The notes beneath the pieces are model-generated. The model saw only the letters and a program-made list of their open reading frames with translations, had not been told where the DNA came from and searched no databases. A stretch of DNA of 64,000 nucleotides from assembly GCA_913061315.1 (NCBI GenBank), contig CAJXUC010000003.1:1-64000 (forward strand). Reading direction: 5' to 3'. The position numbers and the translations under genes were made by a program. This document shows positions 9,870-18,864 of the stretch, in pieces. Source of the stretch: an uncultured Gammaproteobacteria bacterium (lineage in GTDB: Bacteria; Pseudomonadota; Gammaproteobacteria; GCA-001735895). The stretch's first letter is position 1; each line of letters opens with the position of its first letter.

Positions 9870-10039
9870 AGAGAAGTAACAGAACAAACAACAAGCGGAG
9901 TTCTATTCTCGTTTCAAATTAACAGATTAACAAGTAAAACCTGAAGATAAATTGAGATAGTTTCTTGGTGGAATTGACTAAATAGGTGAGTAAGGCGTGT
10001 TTGAAGTGGTAATGATAATTCTCCAAACACGACCAAAGC

Positions 10040-10981
10040 TTATTTCTGCCGTTTCATCTTTGCGATCTCAACCAGTCCATCGTTCATTTTTCGACTCAGT
10101 GTTGCAAAGTCCTTGCCTTGGGTCATTTCAACACAACCATCTACCATCGCGTTTCGAAGCTCGTCAGTTAATTCGGGTGCAATCAGTCTTGTCCAGGGTA
10201 GTTTCAGAGCTGGTCCAAACTGATCCAAACAGTAAGCCATGCCTCCTTCACCACCACCTACGTGAAATATTTCACAAGGGCCCATTAATGCCCAACGAGG
10301 GCCCGGGCCATTGACCACAGCCTGGTCTATTTGCTCGACTGTTGCTTCACCGTTGGCGACCATGTGAAGAGCTTCGCGCCAAATTGCTTCCTGCAGTCGT
10401 GTTGCAATAAAGCCGGGCACTTCTTTTTTCATTACCAAGGGTGATTTTCCCGCTATTTTATAGAACTGTTCAGTCCACGCTAAGGTCTCAGGTGCAGTTC
10501 TTTCCCCCCCAATCATTTCAACCAGCGGTAATAAATAGGGAGGGTTAAATGGATGCGCTACCACAGTTCTTTTGGGTGTTGCACAATTCACTTGAATATC
10601 AGTCATAGATAGCCCTGATGTGCTCGACGCAATAACAACTTGTGGATCGACTATCTCTCCTAATTTTTGATATAAAGTTTGTTTCAACTCGAGTATTTCA
10701 GGAATACTTTCTTGTATGAACTCTGCCTTTTCTGTCGCTTTTGCAAGATCAGTAGTCCAGCTGAAATTATCTAGAGAGGCTCCATCTACCAACCCAATTT
10801 CCTCAAGGCTAACCCAAGCATTTTCGATTAAACGCATGAGGGCTTTGTGCTCAGAGGCATCATGCAGATAACTGGTAACTAGATATCCCTGTGCCAGATA
10901 ATGTGCAGCCCAACCGCCGCCAATGGGTCCTGCGCCAATACAAGTAATGTGGCGGACGTCCTCTGGTTTTTGATTTAACAT
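10040..10981 (-). CDS. L-carnitine dehydrogenase (3-hydroxyacyl-CoA dehydrogenase family)
   Basis: 313-residue NAD-dependent dehydrogenase expected to oxidise L-carnitine to 3-dehydrocarnitine. The N-terminal Rossmann fold shows GAGPIGGGWAAHYLAQG (near 17). The active-site segment VVAHPFNPPYLLPLVEMI (about 140-157) and the C-terminal dehydrogenase domain (from about 190) match the carnitine dehydrogenase branch rather than fatty-acid HAD enzymes. In some bacteria this protein is fused to a betainyl-CoA thioesterase; here it ends at the normal single-domain length with no thioesterase. Last gene of a five-gene operon, 3 bases after the hydratase. The specific substrate rests on family plus operon context. 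Confidence 0.82.
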   Translation of the reverse strand: MLNQKPEDVRHITCIGAGPIGGGWAAHYLAQGYLVTSYLHDASEHKALMRLIENAWVSLEEIGLVDGASLDNFSWTTDLAKATEKAEFIQESIPEILELKQTLYQKLGEIVDPQVVIASSTSGLSMTDIQVNCATPKRTVVAHPFNPPYLLPLVEMIGGERTAPETLAWTEQFYKIAGKSPLVMKKEVPGFIATRLQEAIWREALHMVANGEATVEQIDQAVVNGPGPRWALMGPCEIFHVGGGEGGMAYCLDQFGPALKLPWTRLIAPELTDELRNAMVDGCVEMTQGKDFATLSRKMNDGLVEIAKMKRQK

Positions 10982-10984
10982 AAT

Positions 10985-11797
10985 TTATTGGCCTTTAAAT
11001 GTAGCGTCACGTTTTTCAACGAAAGCTTTTACGCCCTCTCCCGCATCCTCGGATGACAGCATCGCCTTGTAGGTTGGGAGTTCTCCATAGCGCATTTTCT
11101 GAAATGAATTTTCTATGGTTTCGCCTTCGATTGCTCTTAATACTTCTTTTATTGATTGCAGAGCCAGTGGTGCAACTTGGGCCATTTTTTCTGCCCATGC
11201 TTTTGCAGTTTGTATTAACTCTTCTGCGGGTACTACCTTGTTGATGAGGCCATATTGTGCCGCCTCTTTGGCTGGCATCCTTCGCCCTAAATAAAGCATT
11301 TCTAAGGCAATATTATAAGGTAATCGCTTTGGTAAACGCTGCACGGCACCAGCATCAGGAATAAGTCCCAACGGTAATTCTGGTAGAGCAAATTCAACAT
11401 GTTCAGCCGCTATGATCAAATCACACGCCAGTGCAATTTCAAAGCCACCACCAATAGTTAAACCGTTTAGTGCGGCAATAACGGGTTTGTTTAAATTCCA
11501 CATTTCAGTGAGTCCCGCAAACCCTCCCAATTCTGGGTCTTCTGCTTCCCACCAGTTCTCTAAGGGCGTGTCGCCGCTGTCGAGGGCTTTTAAATCCCAT
11601 CCAGCGCAGAATATTCGTTCGCCAGTACCAGTAATGATGGCGACCTTTAACTCGGGGGCGTCCCTAAAATAGACGAATGCTTCACCAAGCTTTCGGCTGG
11701 TTGGTAAATCAATCGCATTGGCCTTGGGCCGGTTAAGTGTCACCAACATTATGGGACCATCAATTTCTATCTGAACTTCGTCATCACCTGGAATCAT
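10985..11797 (-). CDS. caiD: CaiD-like crotonobetainyl-CoA hydratase (enoyl-CoA hydratase family)
   Basis: 270-residue crotonase-fold enzyme closely resembling E. coli CaiD along its whole length: LNRPKANAIDLPTSRKLGE, CAGWDLKALDSG, GGFAGLTEMWNLNKPVIAA and a C-terminal SSEDAGEGVKAFVEKRD. Oxyanion-hole segments are in place, and the acidic residues in FALPELPLGLIPDAG match CaiD positions. Expected role: reversible hydration of crotonobetainyl-CoA to L-carnitinyl-CoA. A TTG nine codons upstream (11824) also opens the frame; I prefer the ATG at 11797 because an AGGGG Shine-Dalgarno sits 6-10 bases before it. CaiD in enterobacteria is anaerobic; here the context is an aerobic gamma-butyrobetaine route. 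Confidence 0.85.
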   Translation of the reverse strand: MIPGDDEVQIEIDGPIMLVTLNRPKANAIDLPTSRKLGEAFVYFRDAPELKVAIITGTGERIFCAGWDLKALDSGDTPLENWWEAEDPELGGFAGLTEMWNLNKPVIAALNGLTIGGGFEIALACDLIIAAEHVEFALPELPLGLIPDAGAVQRLPKRLPYNIALEMLYLGRRMPAKEAAQYGLINKVVPAEELIQTAKAWAEKMAQVAPLALQSIKEVLRAIEGETIENSFQKMRYGELPTYKAMLSSEDAGEGVKAFVEKRDATFKGQ

Positions 11798-11826
11798 GTT
11801 TTTGCCCCTATTGTTTGCGGTCAATA

Positions 11827-13950
11827 TTAAGCTAGTTTAGCTGTGGTTGGTTTGGATTTTGATTGATATAGCTGCATTAATACATCCACCGCATAGCTTT
11901 CATTGGAATATACAAATAGTGGATTAATTTCGATTTCAGCAATGCGGTTTTTATTTTTAATGGCGTAATCAATGATTCTTTTCACATCATTGACCAACGC
12001 GGTTTTATTTACAGCCTGACTACCCCGATAACCATTTAATATTGTTGATATCTTAAGCTGGTTAATTGCGTTTAAAATTTCTGATTCAAATGCGGGTAAG
12101 ATCACCGTGACTGCATCTTCCAGTAGTTCAATTAGAATACCGCCACTAGACAGCGTCATTACCATTCCAAATTGCGAGTCTTGGCGAATATTGACCATAA
12201 GTTCAGCGAGCGGTTTGGGTTGCATTTTTTCAACTAAAAAGCGATCAGTGCTGAGTGTCGGGTCGGCATTGCCTACATCAATTTGCATTTGAAGCGTGGC
12301 TTTGTCAACTTCTAGCCTATCATTTAAAGCAATTGCCACAGCGCCGATCTCTGTCTTGTGAGCTATGTGTTGTGAGTTAAGTTTTAATGCAACGGGGAAG
12401 CCAAGCTGTTGTGCTGCTTTGGAAACATCGCGGGTATTGACTAGTTTGGATTCTGGAACATTGATACCAGCCGCGCCAAGTTCAGCTTTTGCCGCATGTT
12501 CATCTATTTGAACTAGGTCACTGGTGCAATCTAAGATGGTGAATTTTTTTGACACCTTATCTAATACAAAAGATCGCTGTGAGTGGTACCAAACGCAGGC
12601 ACCAATAGCATTCACCGTTTCAATAATGCCTTGAGCAGGGGTAATGTTATTCTCTATGAGAAACTCACGTGTTTTCTGATCAATATTTTCTGATAGCGTA
12701 CTGCACAGAATGCCGGGTATGTTTGTCTTTGACAGTGCATGAATAAATGATTGTGCGTCATTAAGGTAATAGGGCTTACTCTCATCGCAATCTGGCAGGG
12801 GATAGTCCTGCACGATAACGGCTAAGTCATAGTGATCTTCAAACGCTGCCTCGAATACCGCTGTAACTTTTTCTGGATTACCCCAAATTGGTGTTGTGTA
12901 GTCCAGAGGATTAGTGACGTTAGCAATTGCTGGTAACTTTTTAATCAAGTCTTTTTCGACCAGTAGAGTCGGCTGAGGGAATTCTAAATCTAGCTTTTCT
13001 GCAAAGTCAGCCAGCATAGTCGCACCACCACCAGAACAAGTGAAACCCATTAGTCGATTGCCTTTTGGTATGCCACTGATGCAAATAAGCTTAAGTGTTT
13101 CTAATAGTTGCGCTGGGTTTGTCACACTAATAATACTGAGTCGGTCAAACAGAGCCTGATAGAGTTCATTGGTACCTGAAAGTGAACCGGTATGGCTTAT
13201 AGTTAATTGCCCACCAATCTTTGAGGTGCCCGTTTTAAGGACTACAATCGGTTTGTTTAGTTTGAGCGCTTTAAGTGCGATTCGGCTAAATGATTCGATA
13301 TCTTTTAGTCCTTCAATGTGTAGCCCAATGGCACGAACTTCTTCTAGCTCGCACATGACGTCAATATAGTCTTCTAGTTGTAAAATAGACTGATTACCTG
13401 CTGACACCATATAAGCCAACGGCACTGAACGTTGGTTCATGGTTATGTCAGACGACAACATGCCACTTTGGGTGATGATAGCTGCACCATAACCGGGATT
13501 AAAGCCACCATGTGCAAAGGGCCAAAGCGCGACTCGATCCATGAAGTTAATAACGCCGTAACAGTTAGGTCCAACAATTGCCATGTCACCCGCGACTTCT
13601 ACTAAAGCCTGATCAGACTCACCACCCTCCTTACCGTCAGAACCAAATCCTGCGGTATAGCAAACAACTCCCCCAGCACCATGCTCAGCAAGCCATCGAA
13701 CTGTGTCGATGGCAGGTTGGGTGGGTATCGCAAGAAATACTGCATCAGGTACTTCTGGCAATAGTTCTATGCTTGAATAGCAAGGCAAGCCACACATAAC
13801 GTTTCGCTTGAGGTTAACGGGCCAAATATTCCCAGAAAAGCCAATCCGTTGGCAGGACCTTAAGGCTGTTTCAGCATCAGCTCCACCAATAAAGGCAATG
13901 TGTCGTGGCTTTAGTAATCTCAGTAAGTTTTTTCGTTGATTCGGAGTCAT
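11827..13950 (-). CDS. ADP-forming acyl-CoA synthetase, probable gamma-butyrobetaine/carnitine CoA ligase
   Basis: 707-residue single-chain member of the acetyl-CoA synthetase (ADP-forming)/succinyl-CoA synthetase superfamily. An N-terminal CoA-binding Rossmann domain (about 8-135) is followed by two ligase domains (about 150-440), including the phospho-His segment TISHTGSLSGTNELYQALF (near 250), and a C-terminal ATP-grasp domain (about 480-700) with AHKTEIGAVAIAL and IAEIEINPLFVY. The family makes acyl-CoA with ATP going to ADP plus phosphate, and the reaction is reversible. Its place between the hydratase and the dehydrogenase suggests it activates gamma-butyrobetaine or carnitine where other bacteria use CaiC (AMP-forming) or CaiB transferase. 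Substrate is inferred. ATGA overlap with the upstream dehydrogenase. Confidence 0.75.
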   Translation of the reverse strand: MTPNQRKNLLRLLKPRHIAFIGGADAETALRSCQRIGFSGNIWPVNLKRNVMCGLPCYSSIELLPEVPDAVFLAIPTQPAIDTVRWLAEHGAGGVVCYTAGFGSDGKEGGESDQALVEVAGDMAIVGPNCYGVINFMDRVALWPFAHGGFNPGYGAAIITQSGMLSSDITMNQRSVPLAYMVSAGNQSILQLEDYIDVMCELEEVRAIGLHIEGLKDIESFSRIALKALKLNKPIVVLKTGTSKIGGQLTISHTGSLSGTNELYQALFDRLSIISVTNPAQLLETLKLICISGIPKGNRLMGFTCSGGGATMLADFAEKLDLEFPQPTLLVEKDLIKKLPAIANVTNPLDYTTPIWGNPEKVTAVFEAAFEDHYDLAVIVQDYPLPDCDESKPYYLNDAQSFIHALSKTNIPGILCSTLSENIDQKTREFLIENNITPAQGIIETVNAIGACVWYHSQRSFVLDKVSKKFTILDCTSDLVQIDEHAAKAELGAAGINVPESKLVNTRDVSKAAQQLGFPVALKLNSQHIAHKTEIGAVAIALNDRLEVDKATLQMQIDVGNADPTLSTDRFLVEKMQPKPLAELMVNIRQDSQFGMVMTLSSGGILIELLEDAVTVILPAFESEILNAINQLKISTILNGYRGSQAVNKTALVNDVKRIIDYAIKNKNRIAEIEINPLFVYSNESYAVDVLMQLYQSKSKPTTAKLA

Positions 13951-15107
13951 GCGCCTAAAGGACGTAGAATTGAACGCGTAATTATATGGCGTTGAATTTC
14001 AGAGGTGCCGTCCCAGATACGTTCCAATCGAGAATCGCGCCACAGACGTTGAATGGGCATCTCTTCCATCAATCCCATACCACCATAAATCTGAACAGTG
14101 TCGTCAGCAACACGATTGAGCATTTCTGAACAATACACTTTGACCATGGCTGCGTCTGCATCTTGAAGAGTACCAGCATCGGCTTTTGCAACTGCATCCA
14201 TTACCAATAGATCGGCAGTTTTAATACCAATTGCCATATCGGCTAGTTTGAAACCAGTTGCCTGGAATTGGCCAATCGGTTTGCCGAATTGCTTGCGATT
14301 TGCGGCCCAGTCGACTGCTAGATCATAGAGCCGTTCAGCTTTACCTGCGCAGGTGGCACCAACCCAGATACGCCCCATACCCAGCCACTTTCCAGATAAT
14401 TCAAGACCTTTACCTTCCTCTCCAAGCATTTGATCAGGCCCTAAACGGACATTCGAAAAGAAAAGCTGGTAGTTATTATACCCACGATAACTCACGCAAC
14501 GATTGCCTTCAGAAATGTCAAAGCCTTTGGTGCCAACATCGACTAAAAAGGCAGATACTCTTTTACGCGGGCCACGTGGAGTTTCGTCGATTCCAGTGGC
14601 TGCAAATACAATGGCAAAATCGGGCATGGTAGGCCCAGAAATAAAATGTTTCGAGCCGTTTAATATCCAGTCATCACCGTCGCGTTTAGCATTTGTCTTC
14701 ATTGCCATGACGTCAGATCCGGCTTCAGGTTCAGTTAGTGCAAATAACTCTCTTTTCTTTGCCTGAACGCAAGGTGTCAGATAGCGCTCGATTTGATCAC
14801 CCTGACAGGCCATGAGTAATTCTGTTGGTCTGCCAATCCATGAGTGAAGTGCATGGCTTGTTTTTCCGTACTCGCGTTCCACAACAGCCATATTCGTGTA
14901 GTCGAGTCCACCACCACCCACTGATTCTGGCAGATTAGCTGAATATAACCCGGCTTCGATTGATTGCTGTTCAATCTGTTGACCTAATTCTTTTGGAACA
15001 TAACCGAGACGATCAACTTCCTCCTCATGAGGGTAAATTTCTTTTTCCATGAAAGCGCGAACGGTTTCAAGAATCATTTCATTTTCATGGCTTAGAACGA
15101 TATCCAT
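13947..15107 (-). CDS. Acyl-CoA dehydrogenase, probable gamma-butyrobetainyl-CoA dehydrogenase
   Basis: 386-residue flavoprotein with the three-domain acyl-CoA dehydrogenase fold: helical N-terminus, middle beta domain with the FAD/substrate signature LTEPEAGSDVMAMKT and GSKHFISG, then the C-terminal helical domain with NRKQFGKPIGQFQ and QIYGGMGLMEEMPIQRLWRD. At the catalytic-base position of short/medium-chain enzymes, where Glu of EGT is usual, this protein has Asp (RIWDGTSEIQ, near 365). Expected to oxidise gamma-butyrobetainyl-CoA to crotonobetainyl-CoA. Electrons would go to electron-transfer flavoprotein, not encoded here. A GGAGA Shine-Dalgarno precedes the ATG. Confidence 0.78.
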   Translation of the reverse strand: MDIVLSHENEMILETVRAFMEKEIYPHEEEVDRLGYVPKELGQQIEQQSIEAGLYSANLPESVGGGGLDYTNMAVVEREYGKTSHALHSWIGRPTELLMACQGDQIERYLTPCVQAKKRELFALTEPEAGSDVMAMKTNAKRDGDDWILNGSKHFISGPTMPDFAIVFAATGIDETPRGPRKRVSAFLVDVGTKGFDISEGNRCVSYRGYNNYQLFFSNVRLGPDQMLGEEGKGLELSGKWLGMGRIWVGATCAGKAERLYDLAVDWAANRKQFGKPIGQFQATGFKLADMAIGIKTADLLVMDAVAKADAGTLQDADAAMVKVYCSEMLNRVADDTVQIYGGMGLMEEMPIQRLWRDSRLERIWDGTSEIQRHIITRSILRPLGA

Positions 15108-15150
15108 AATGGTCTCCAGGTTTAAGGTTTCTAATGGTTATAAGAGATTT

Positions 15151-16035
15151 TTACGCACCCCTTAAATTGAGGCGTTTACGAGCTTCTGCTGGTGTTACTG
15201 CTCTCGCACCCATACGCTCTATAATTCCCACGGCACGCTCCACTAACTGCCCATTTGATGCCAGTACGCCACGATCGAGATAAATATTATCTTCTAACCC
15301 TACTCGAACGTTTCCACCCATAGCAACCGATGCTGCCGCTATTGGCATTTGCATTTTAGAAATTCCAAAGCTGGTCCAGCTTGCATCGCTGGGTAAATGA
15401 TCTTTCATCACTTTTAAAGTATCAACGGTATGATCAGCACCCCAGGGAATGCCCAGACATATTTGGAACATTGGTGGATCATCAATCAAACCTTCGGCAA
15501 TCATTTGTCTAGCGAATCGAATGTGTCCGAGTTCAAATACTTCTAACTCCGGTTTAACTCCCCATTCTTTTGCTAATGCGGCCATTTTTCTTAGAGTTGG
15601 TGGTGTTGAAATATATATTTCTTCACCATTACCAAAATTTAAAGTGCCACAGTCAAGGCTGCAAATTTCGGGCAGTAATTCTTCAACATGGGCAAGTCTT
15701 TCCAGAGGACCGATCATGTCAGTACCTGGACCAGGCATTGACGGGTCAGCTTCGCTGGGCACCCAGTCACCACCCATGCCAGCAGTCAGGTTAATCACAA
15801 TGTCAGTATCTGAACTGCGAATTCTGTCGACCACTTCGGCAAATAGCTTAGGATCACGAGAGCCTTTACCTGTTTCTGGATCGCGCACATGTATATGAGC
15901 AATAGCTGCACCTGCTTTTGCAGCCTCGATGGCGGCTTCAGCAATTTGTTTTGGGGTAACGGGCACGCCTGGGTGCTTGGCTGTTGTGTCACCCGCTCCA
16001 GTGACTGCACAAGTTACAATTACTTCATAGTTCAT
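15151..16035 (-). CDS. BKACE-family dehydrocarnitine cleavage enzyme (DUF849)
   Basis: 294-residue zinc-dependent TIM-barrel protein of the beta-keto acid cleavage enzyme family. The metal-binding His pair is in [18 protein letters not shown] (near 46-48), with [29 protein letters not shown] and [12 protein letters not shown] further on. The [18 protein letters not shown] type of segment goes with family members acting on dehydrocarnitine, giving betainyl-CoA plus acetoacetate from 3-dehydrocarnitine and acetyl-CoA. First gene of the carnitine operon, divergent from the AraC/GlxA-type regulator. A GGAG Shine-Dalgarno sits before the ATG. Subfamily substrate is inferred from motif and neighbours. 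Confidence 0.85.
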   Translation of the reverse strand: MNYEVIVTCAVTGAGDTTAKHPGVPVTPKQIAEAAIEAAKAGAAIAHIHVRDPETGKGSRDPKLFAEVVDRIRSSDTDIVINLTAGMGGDWVPSEADPSMPGPGTDMIGPLERLAHVEELLPEICSLDCGTLNFGNGEEIYISTPPTLRKMAALAKEWGVKPELEVFELGHIRFARQMIAEGLIDDPPMFQICLGIPWGADHTVDTLKVMKDHLPSDASWTSFGISKMQMPIAAASVAMGGNVRVGLEDNIYLDRGVLASNGQLVERAVGIIERMGARAVTPAEARKRLNLRGA

Positions 16036-16091
16036 GTTTTCGCCTCTCCATTTGTTTAATGTCAGTTTGTGGGAAGATTAACCTTGAGTTT

Positions 16092-16125
16092 TCGATTAAT
16101 CGACGAAACATCTTATAATTCGTCA
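16092..16125. promoter_or_regulatory. Candidate operator in the carnitine divergent promoter region
   Basis: The 127-base divergent gap contains a perfect 12-base palindrome (TCGATTAATCGA, 16092-16103) overlapping an inverted pair GACGAA (16102-16107) and TTCGTC (16119-16124). The GACGAA core is the same as in the repeats at 17271-17314 ahead of the PrpD operon. Binding by the adjacent GlxA/CdhR-type regulator is inferred. Confidence 0.5.
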
Positions 16126-16162
16126 TATACTGGCGCTACTAAATTGAGGAGACTGCTGTTTT

Positions 16163-17245
16163 ATGACAGAAAATAAAGTTGAAAAAATTGACCGCCAATT
16201 GTTGAAAGTCGCGTTTATCTTAATACCTCGTTTTAATATGATGACCTTAACCACTTTGATTGAGACACTTCGAGTGGCTAATTATCTGTCCCCAAAACCT
16301 CTCTATGATTGGCGTTATATTTCATTTGATGGTGCTATTGTAACGGCCAGTAATGGCCTAGCGGTTAAAGCAATGGTTTTGGATAATGACCCAGATGATT
16401 TTGATACAGTTTTCGTTGTCGGTAGCTGGGGCTGTGAACATTATAACAATTCTGAACTATTTAATTGGTTACGCTTGCTTAATCTAAAAGCTGTAAAAAT
16501 TTGTGGTGTTGAGTTAGGTGTTTACACTTTAGCGAGAGCTAAATTGTTATCCCAAAAAGTAGCAACTACACATTGGTCTTGTATCGCAGGTTTTGCAGAA
16601 CTATTTCCGACGGTAAAAATAAGCGAACAATTATATACGGTTGATAAAAACATTCTCACTTGTTCTGGTGGTACCGCCGGGATTGATCTCATGCTTTACT
16701 TGATTGGAGCACGTCATGGTGAGCACTTGAAGTCAGAAATAGCGGAACAGATACTTCATTTTCCAATTAGAGAAGGACACTCTGCGCAAAGGCATTCTTT
16801 GGGTACTTCGACTGAGTCTGTTCCAACGATTGTTTACACCGCCATTAAATTAGTTGAAAAAAATATAGCTGAGCCGCTTAAAGTGCCAGAAGTTGCCTAC
16901 AATATTGGTATTTCGCAACGCAAACTTGAGCGCTATTTCAAGCGATACATGGGTTGTTCATTTGTTCAGTTTAGTCAGTTGTTGAGACTTCAGTATGCGC
17001 GTGTTCTACTTACTAGTACCCATATGACAGTGCGAGAAGCTTCTGTTGCTAGTGGTTTTAACTCGATGTCGCATTTTTCTTACGCTTTTTTAAAATGTTT
17101 TGGAAAATCACCAGGGCACTATCGTTATGCTTGGTCTGATACTGAAAATGCACCCTCTTGGCCAGGTACTTTATATTCATTTATTGAAACATCTCGTGTC
17201 AAAGCTATGAATAATTCTGATATTTCTGTGGGGGGTTCAAAATAA
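16163..17245 (+). CDS. GlxA/CdhR-type AraC-family transcriptional regulator
   Basis: 360-residue regulator with an N-terminal DJ-1/PfpI-like ligand domain (about 10-195) and a C-terminal AraC double helix-turn-helix (about 235-335; VAYNIGISQRKLERYFKRY and VREASVASGFNSMSHFSYAF). This architecture is shared by GbdR, CdhR and related activators of quaternary-amine catabolism in Pseudomonas. The nucleophile elbow of the DJ-1 domain reads ICGVELGVYTLARA, without the catalytic Cys of true amidases, as expected for a sensor. Divergent from the carnitine operon and 186 bases upstream of the PrpD gene. Likely senses carnitine or a derivative and activates both sides; the ligand is inferred. A GAGGAG Shine-Dalgarno precedes the ATG. 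Confidence 0.88.
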   Translation: MTENKVEKIDRQLLKVAFILIPRFNMMTLTTLIETLRVANYLSPKPLYDWRYISFDGAIVTASNGLAVKAMVLDNDPDDFDTVFVVGSWGCEHYNNSELFNWLRLLNLKAVKICGVELGVYTLARAKLLSQKVATTHWSCIAGFAELFPTVKISEQLYTVDKNILTCSGGTAGIDLMLYLIGARHGEHLKSEIAEQILHFPIREGHSAQRHSLGTSTESVPTIVYTAIKLVEKNIAEPLKVPEVAYNIGISQRKLERYFKRYMGCSFVQFSQLLRLQYARVLLTSTHMTVREASVASGFNSMSHFSYAFLKCFGKSPGHYRYAWSDTENAPSWPGTLYSFIETSRVKAMNNSDISVGGSK

Positions 17246-17270
17246 CTCGATTTTTATTATGGGTGGTAAA

Positions 17271-17314
17271 ATTTTGACGAAATATAGCTTATTTTGACGA
17301 AAAATCGACAAAAT
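17271..17314. repeat. Direct/inverted repeat, candidate regulator binding sites
   Basis: ATTTTGACGAAA occurs at 17271-17282 and again at 17291-17302, exactly 20 bases apart (about two helical turns). A third copy, inverted and with one mismatch over ten bases, is at 17305-17314. The array is about 120 bases upstream of the PrpD gene. Tandem half-sites on one face of the helix are typical of AraC-family activator sites. The same GACGAA core lies in the carnitine divergent region. Confidence 0.6.
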
Positions 17315-17431
17315 ATACACCGCAGCAGTAATGTATAATAAATTTAAAAAATGGCCCTGTAATAAACGAACACGTTCGACAGATTGGCTTGAGATTAAGA
17401 CTATATAAAAGCAGGGTCAACGAGGAAAATC

Positions 17432-18739
17432 ATGACATTAACTCAGCAATTAATAAGTTATATCCGCAATAAACCAGTTAGCCAAAATGATTTGGATCGA
17501 GCGGCTGTTCTCACCTTGGATGCCATTGCGAATATGCTAGGTGGATGTAACAGCAAACCAGGTAGAAAATTATTGCAGTGGGGAGAGGGTCAAGGGCAGG
17601 ATGCTGGGCGCAAAGCACTTATTGCTGGTGGACTAACGCACATTTTAGAAACTGACGATTTACATCGAGCTTCGGTCACTCATCCAGGATGCGTTGTGGT
17701 CCCCGCGGTATTTGCGTTAGCTGAACGCGAGGGAAGCAATGCTCATCAAATGCTCATGGCTATTCTTCATGGCTTCGAGTCGATGTGTCGGGTTGGCGCA
17801 GGTGTTGGTCCATCTCATTATCGTGTATGGCATAACACGGCTACCTGTGGTCCTTTTGGTTCTGCAATGGCAGCCGCCACATTACTTGATTTAAATGTAG
17901 ACCAGACCATGCACGCTCTAGGCAATGCGGGTACACAATCATCTGGGTTGTGGGAGTTTATGGAGACGGGTGCGATGAGCAAACATCTTCATGCTGGACG
18001 AGCAGCTGAGGCTGGCGTAGTTGCCGCTGATCTAGCCAAGTTAGACTTTACTGGGCCACCTAAAATATTAGAGGGTGAAAAGGGATTCTTCGAGGCAACC
18101 TGTTTAGATGCAGAACCAGAAAAGGTAACCGAAAACCCTGATGCGCCTTGGCAACTGACTCAAACGTCAATAAAGCCTTGGCCTTGTTGTCGGCATACTC
18201 ATCCTGCTATTGATGCAGCATTGGAGCTGCATGAGACGTTGGCGGGTCGTGATGTAGATTCAGTGCAAGTCGAAACCTATCAAGCAGCGATGGATGTTTG
18301 TGATCGACCTCAGCCAGACAGTGAGTACGCAGCTAAGTTTTCAATTTATCATTGCGTGGCAGCTGCTCTTGATGGGGGTGAGGTCGTTTTTGATTCCTTT
18401 ACCGGGGCTAGTCGTGATCGATTGAGTGGGTTACGTGAAAAAACTACGGCTGTGGTGGCAGAGCCTTATGCCTCAAACTATCCTGTATATTGGGGTTCAG
18501 CAGTGACGGTGTTGACGACACAGGGAGACCGCCTCAATGCAAAAAGAACTTCAGCAAAAGGTGATCCAGAGTTCGCACTCAGTAATGAAGAAATGATTGT
18601 TAAAGCCAACATGCTATTAGCTCATGCCGGGTTCAATCAAGCTGATGCACAGCGTGTCATAGACGGCGTTCTGGGGCTGGCTAATGGCGGCAGTGGTTCA
18701 CCTAACATCGTTAAGTTAGTTTTTCAGCATTTAAAATGA
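17432..18739 (+). CDS. MmgE/PrpD family protein
   Basis: 435-residue member of the MmgE/PrpD family, which includes 2-methylcitrate dehydratase, cis-aconitate decarboxylase and iminodisuccinate epimerase. The all-helical N-terminal domain is seen in LDAIANMLGGCNSKPGRKLL and in ILETDDLHRASVTHPGCVVV (the conserved D-H/H-P active-site region). The C-terminal lid domain contains WPCCRHTHPAIDAALELHE. First gene of a plus-strand group with tautomerase, hydrolase, RidA and aldehyde dehydrogenase. I cannot name its substrate; a dehydratase or isomerase step on a small polycarboxylate-like acid is the family expectation. Confidence 0.85.
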   Translation: MTLTQQLISYIRNKPVSQNDLDRAAVLTLDAIANMLGGCNSKPGRKLLQWGEGQGQDAGRKALIAGGLTHILETDDLHRASVTHPGCVVVPAVFALAEREGSNAHQMLMAILHGFESMCRVGAGVGPSHYRVWHNTATCGPFGSAMAAATLLDLNVDQTMHALGNAGTQSSGLWEFMETGAMSKHLHAGRAAEAGVVAADLAKLDFTGPPKILEGEKGFFEATCLDAEPEKVTENPDAPWQLTQTSIKPWPCCRHTHPAIDAALELHETLAGRDVDSVQVETYQAAMDVCDRPQPDSEYAAKFSIYHCVAAALDGGEVVFDSFTGASRDRLSGLREKTTAVVAEPYASNYPVYWGSAVTVLTTQGDRLNAKRTSAKGDPEFALSNEEMIVKANMLLAHAGFNQADAQRVIDGVLGLANGGSGSPNIVKLVFQHLK

Positions 18740-18864
18740 GTGTTACAAAATGTTGAAACCAATAGTCTATGTTGTTGAGGTCGTTTTTTTCAACGGCATA
18801 AATAGCCTGAGATTATTTTTGATGGCTAATTTTATAATAATTGATAGTAATAGGAGTCGCCATT

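Noticed and set aside
9997..10314. A 105-codon plus-strand open frame over the carnitine dehydrogenase end
   Set aside because: It lies opposite a well-conserved dehydrogenase C-terminus and has no recognisable domain; a shadow frame.
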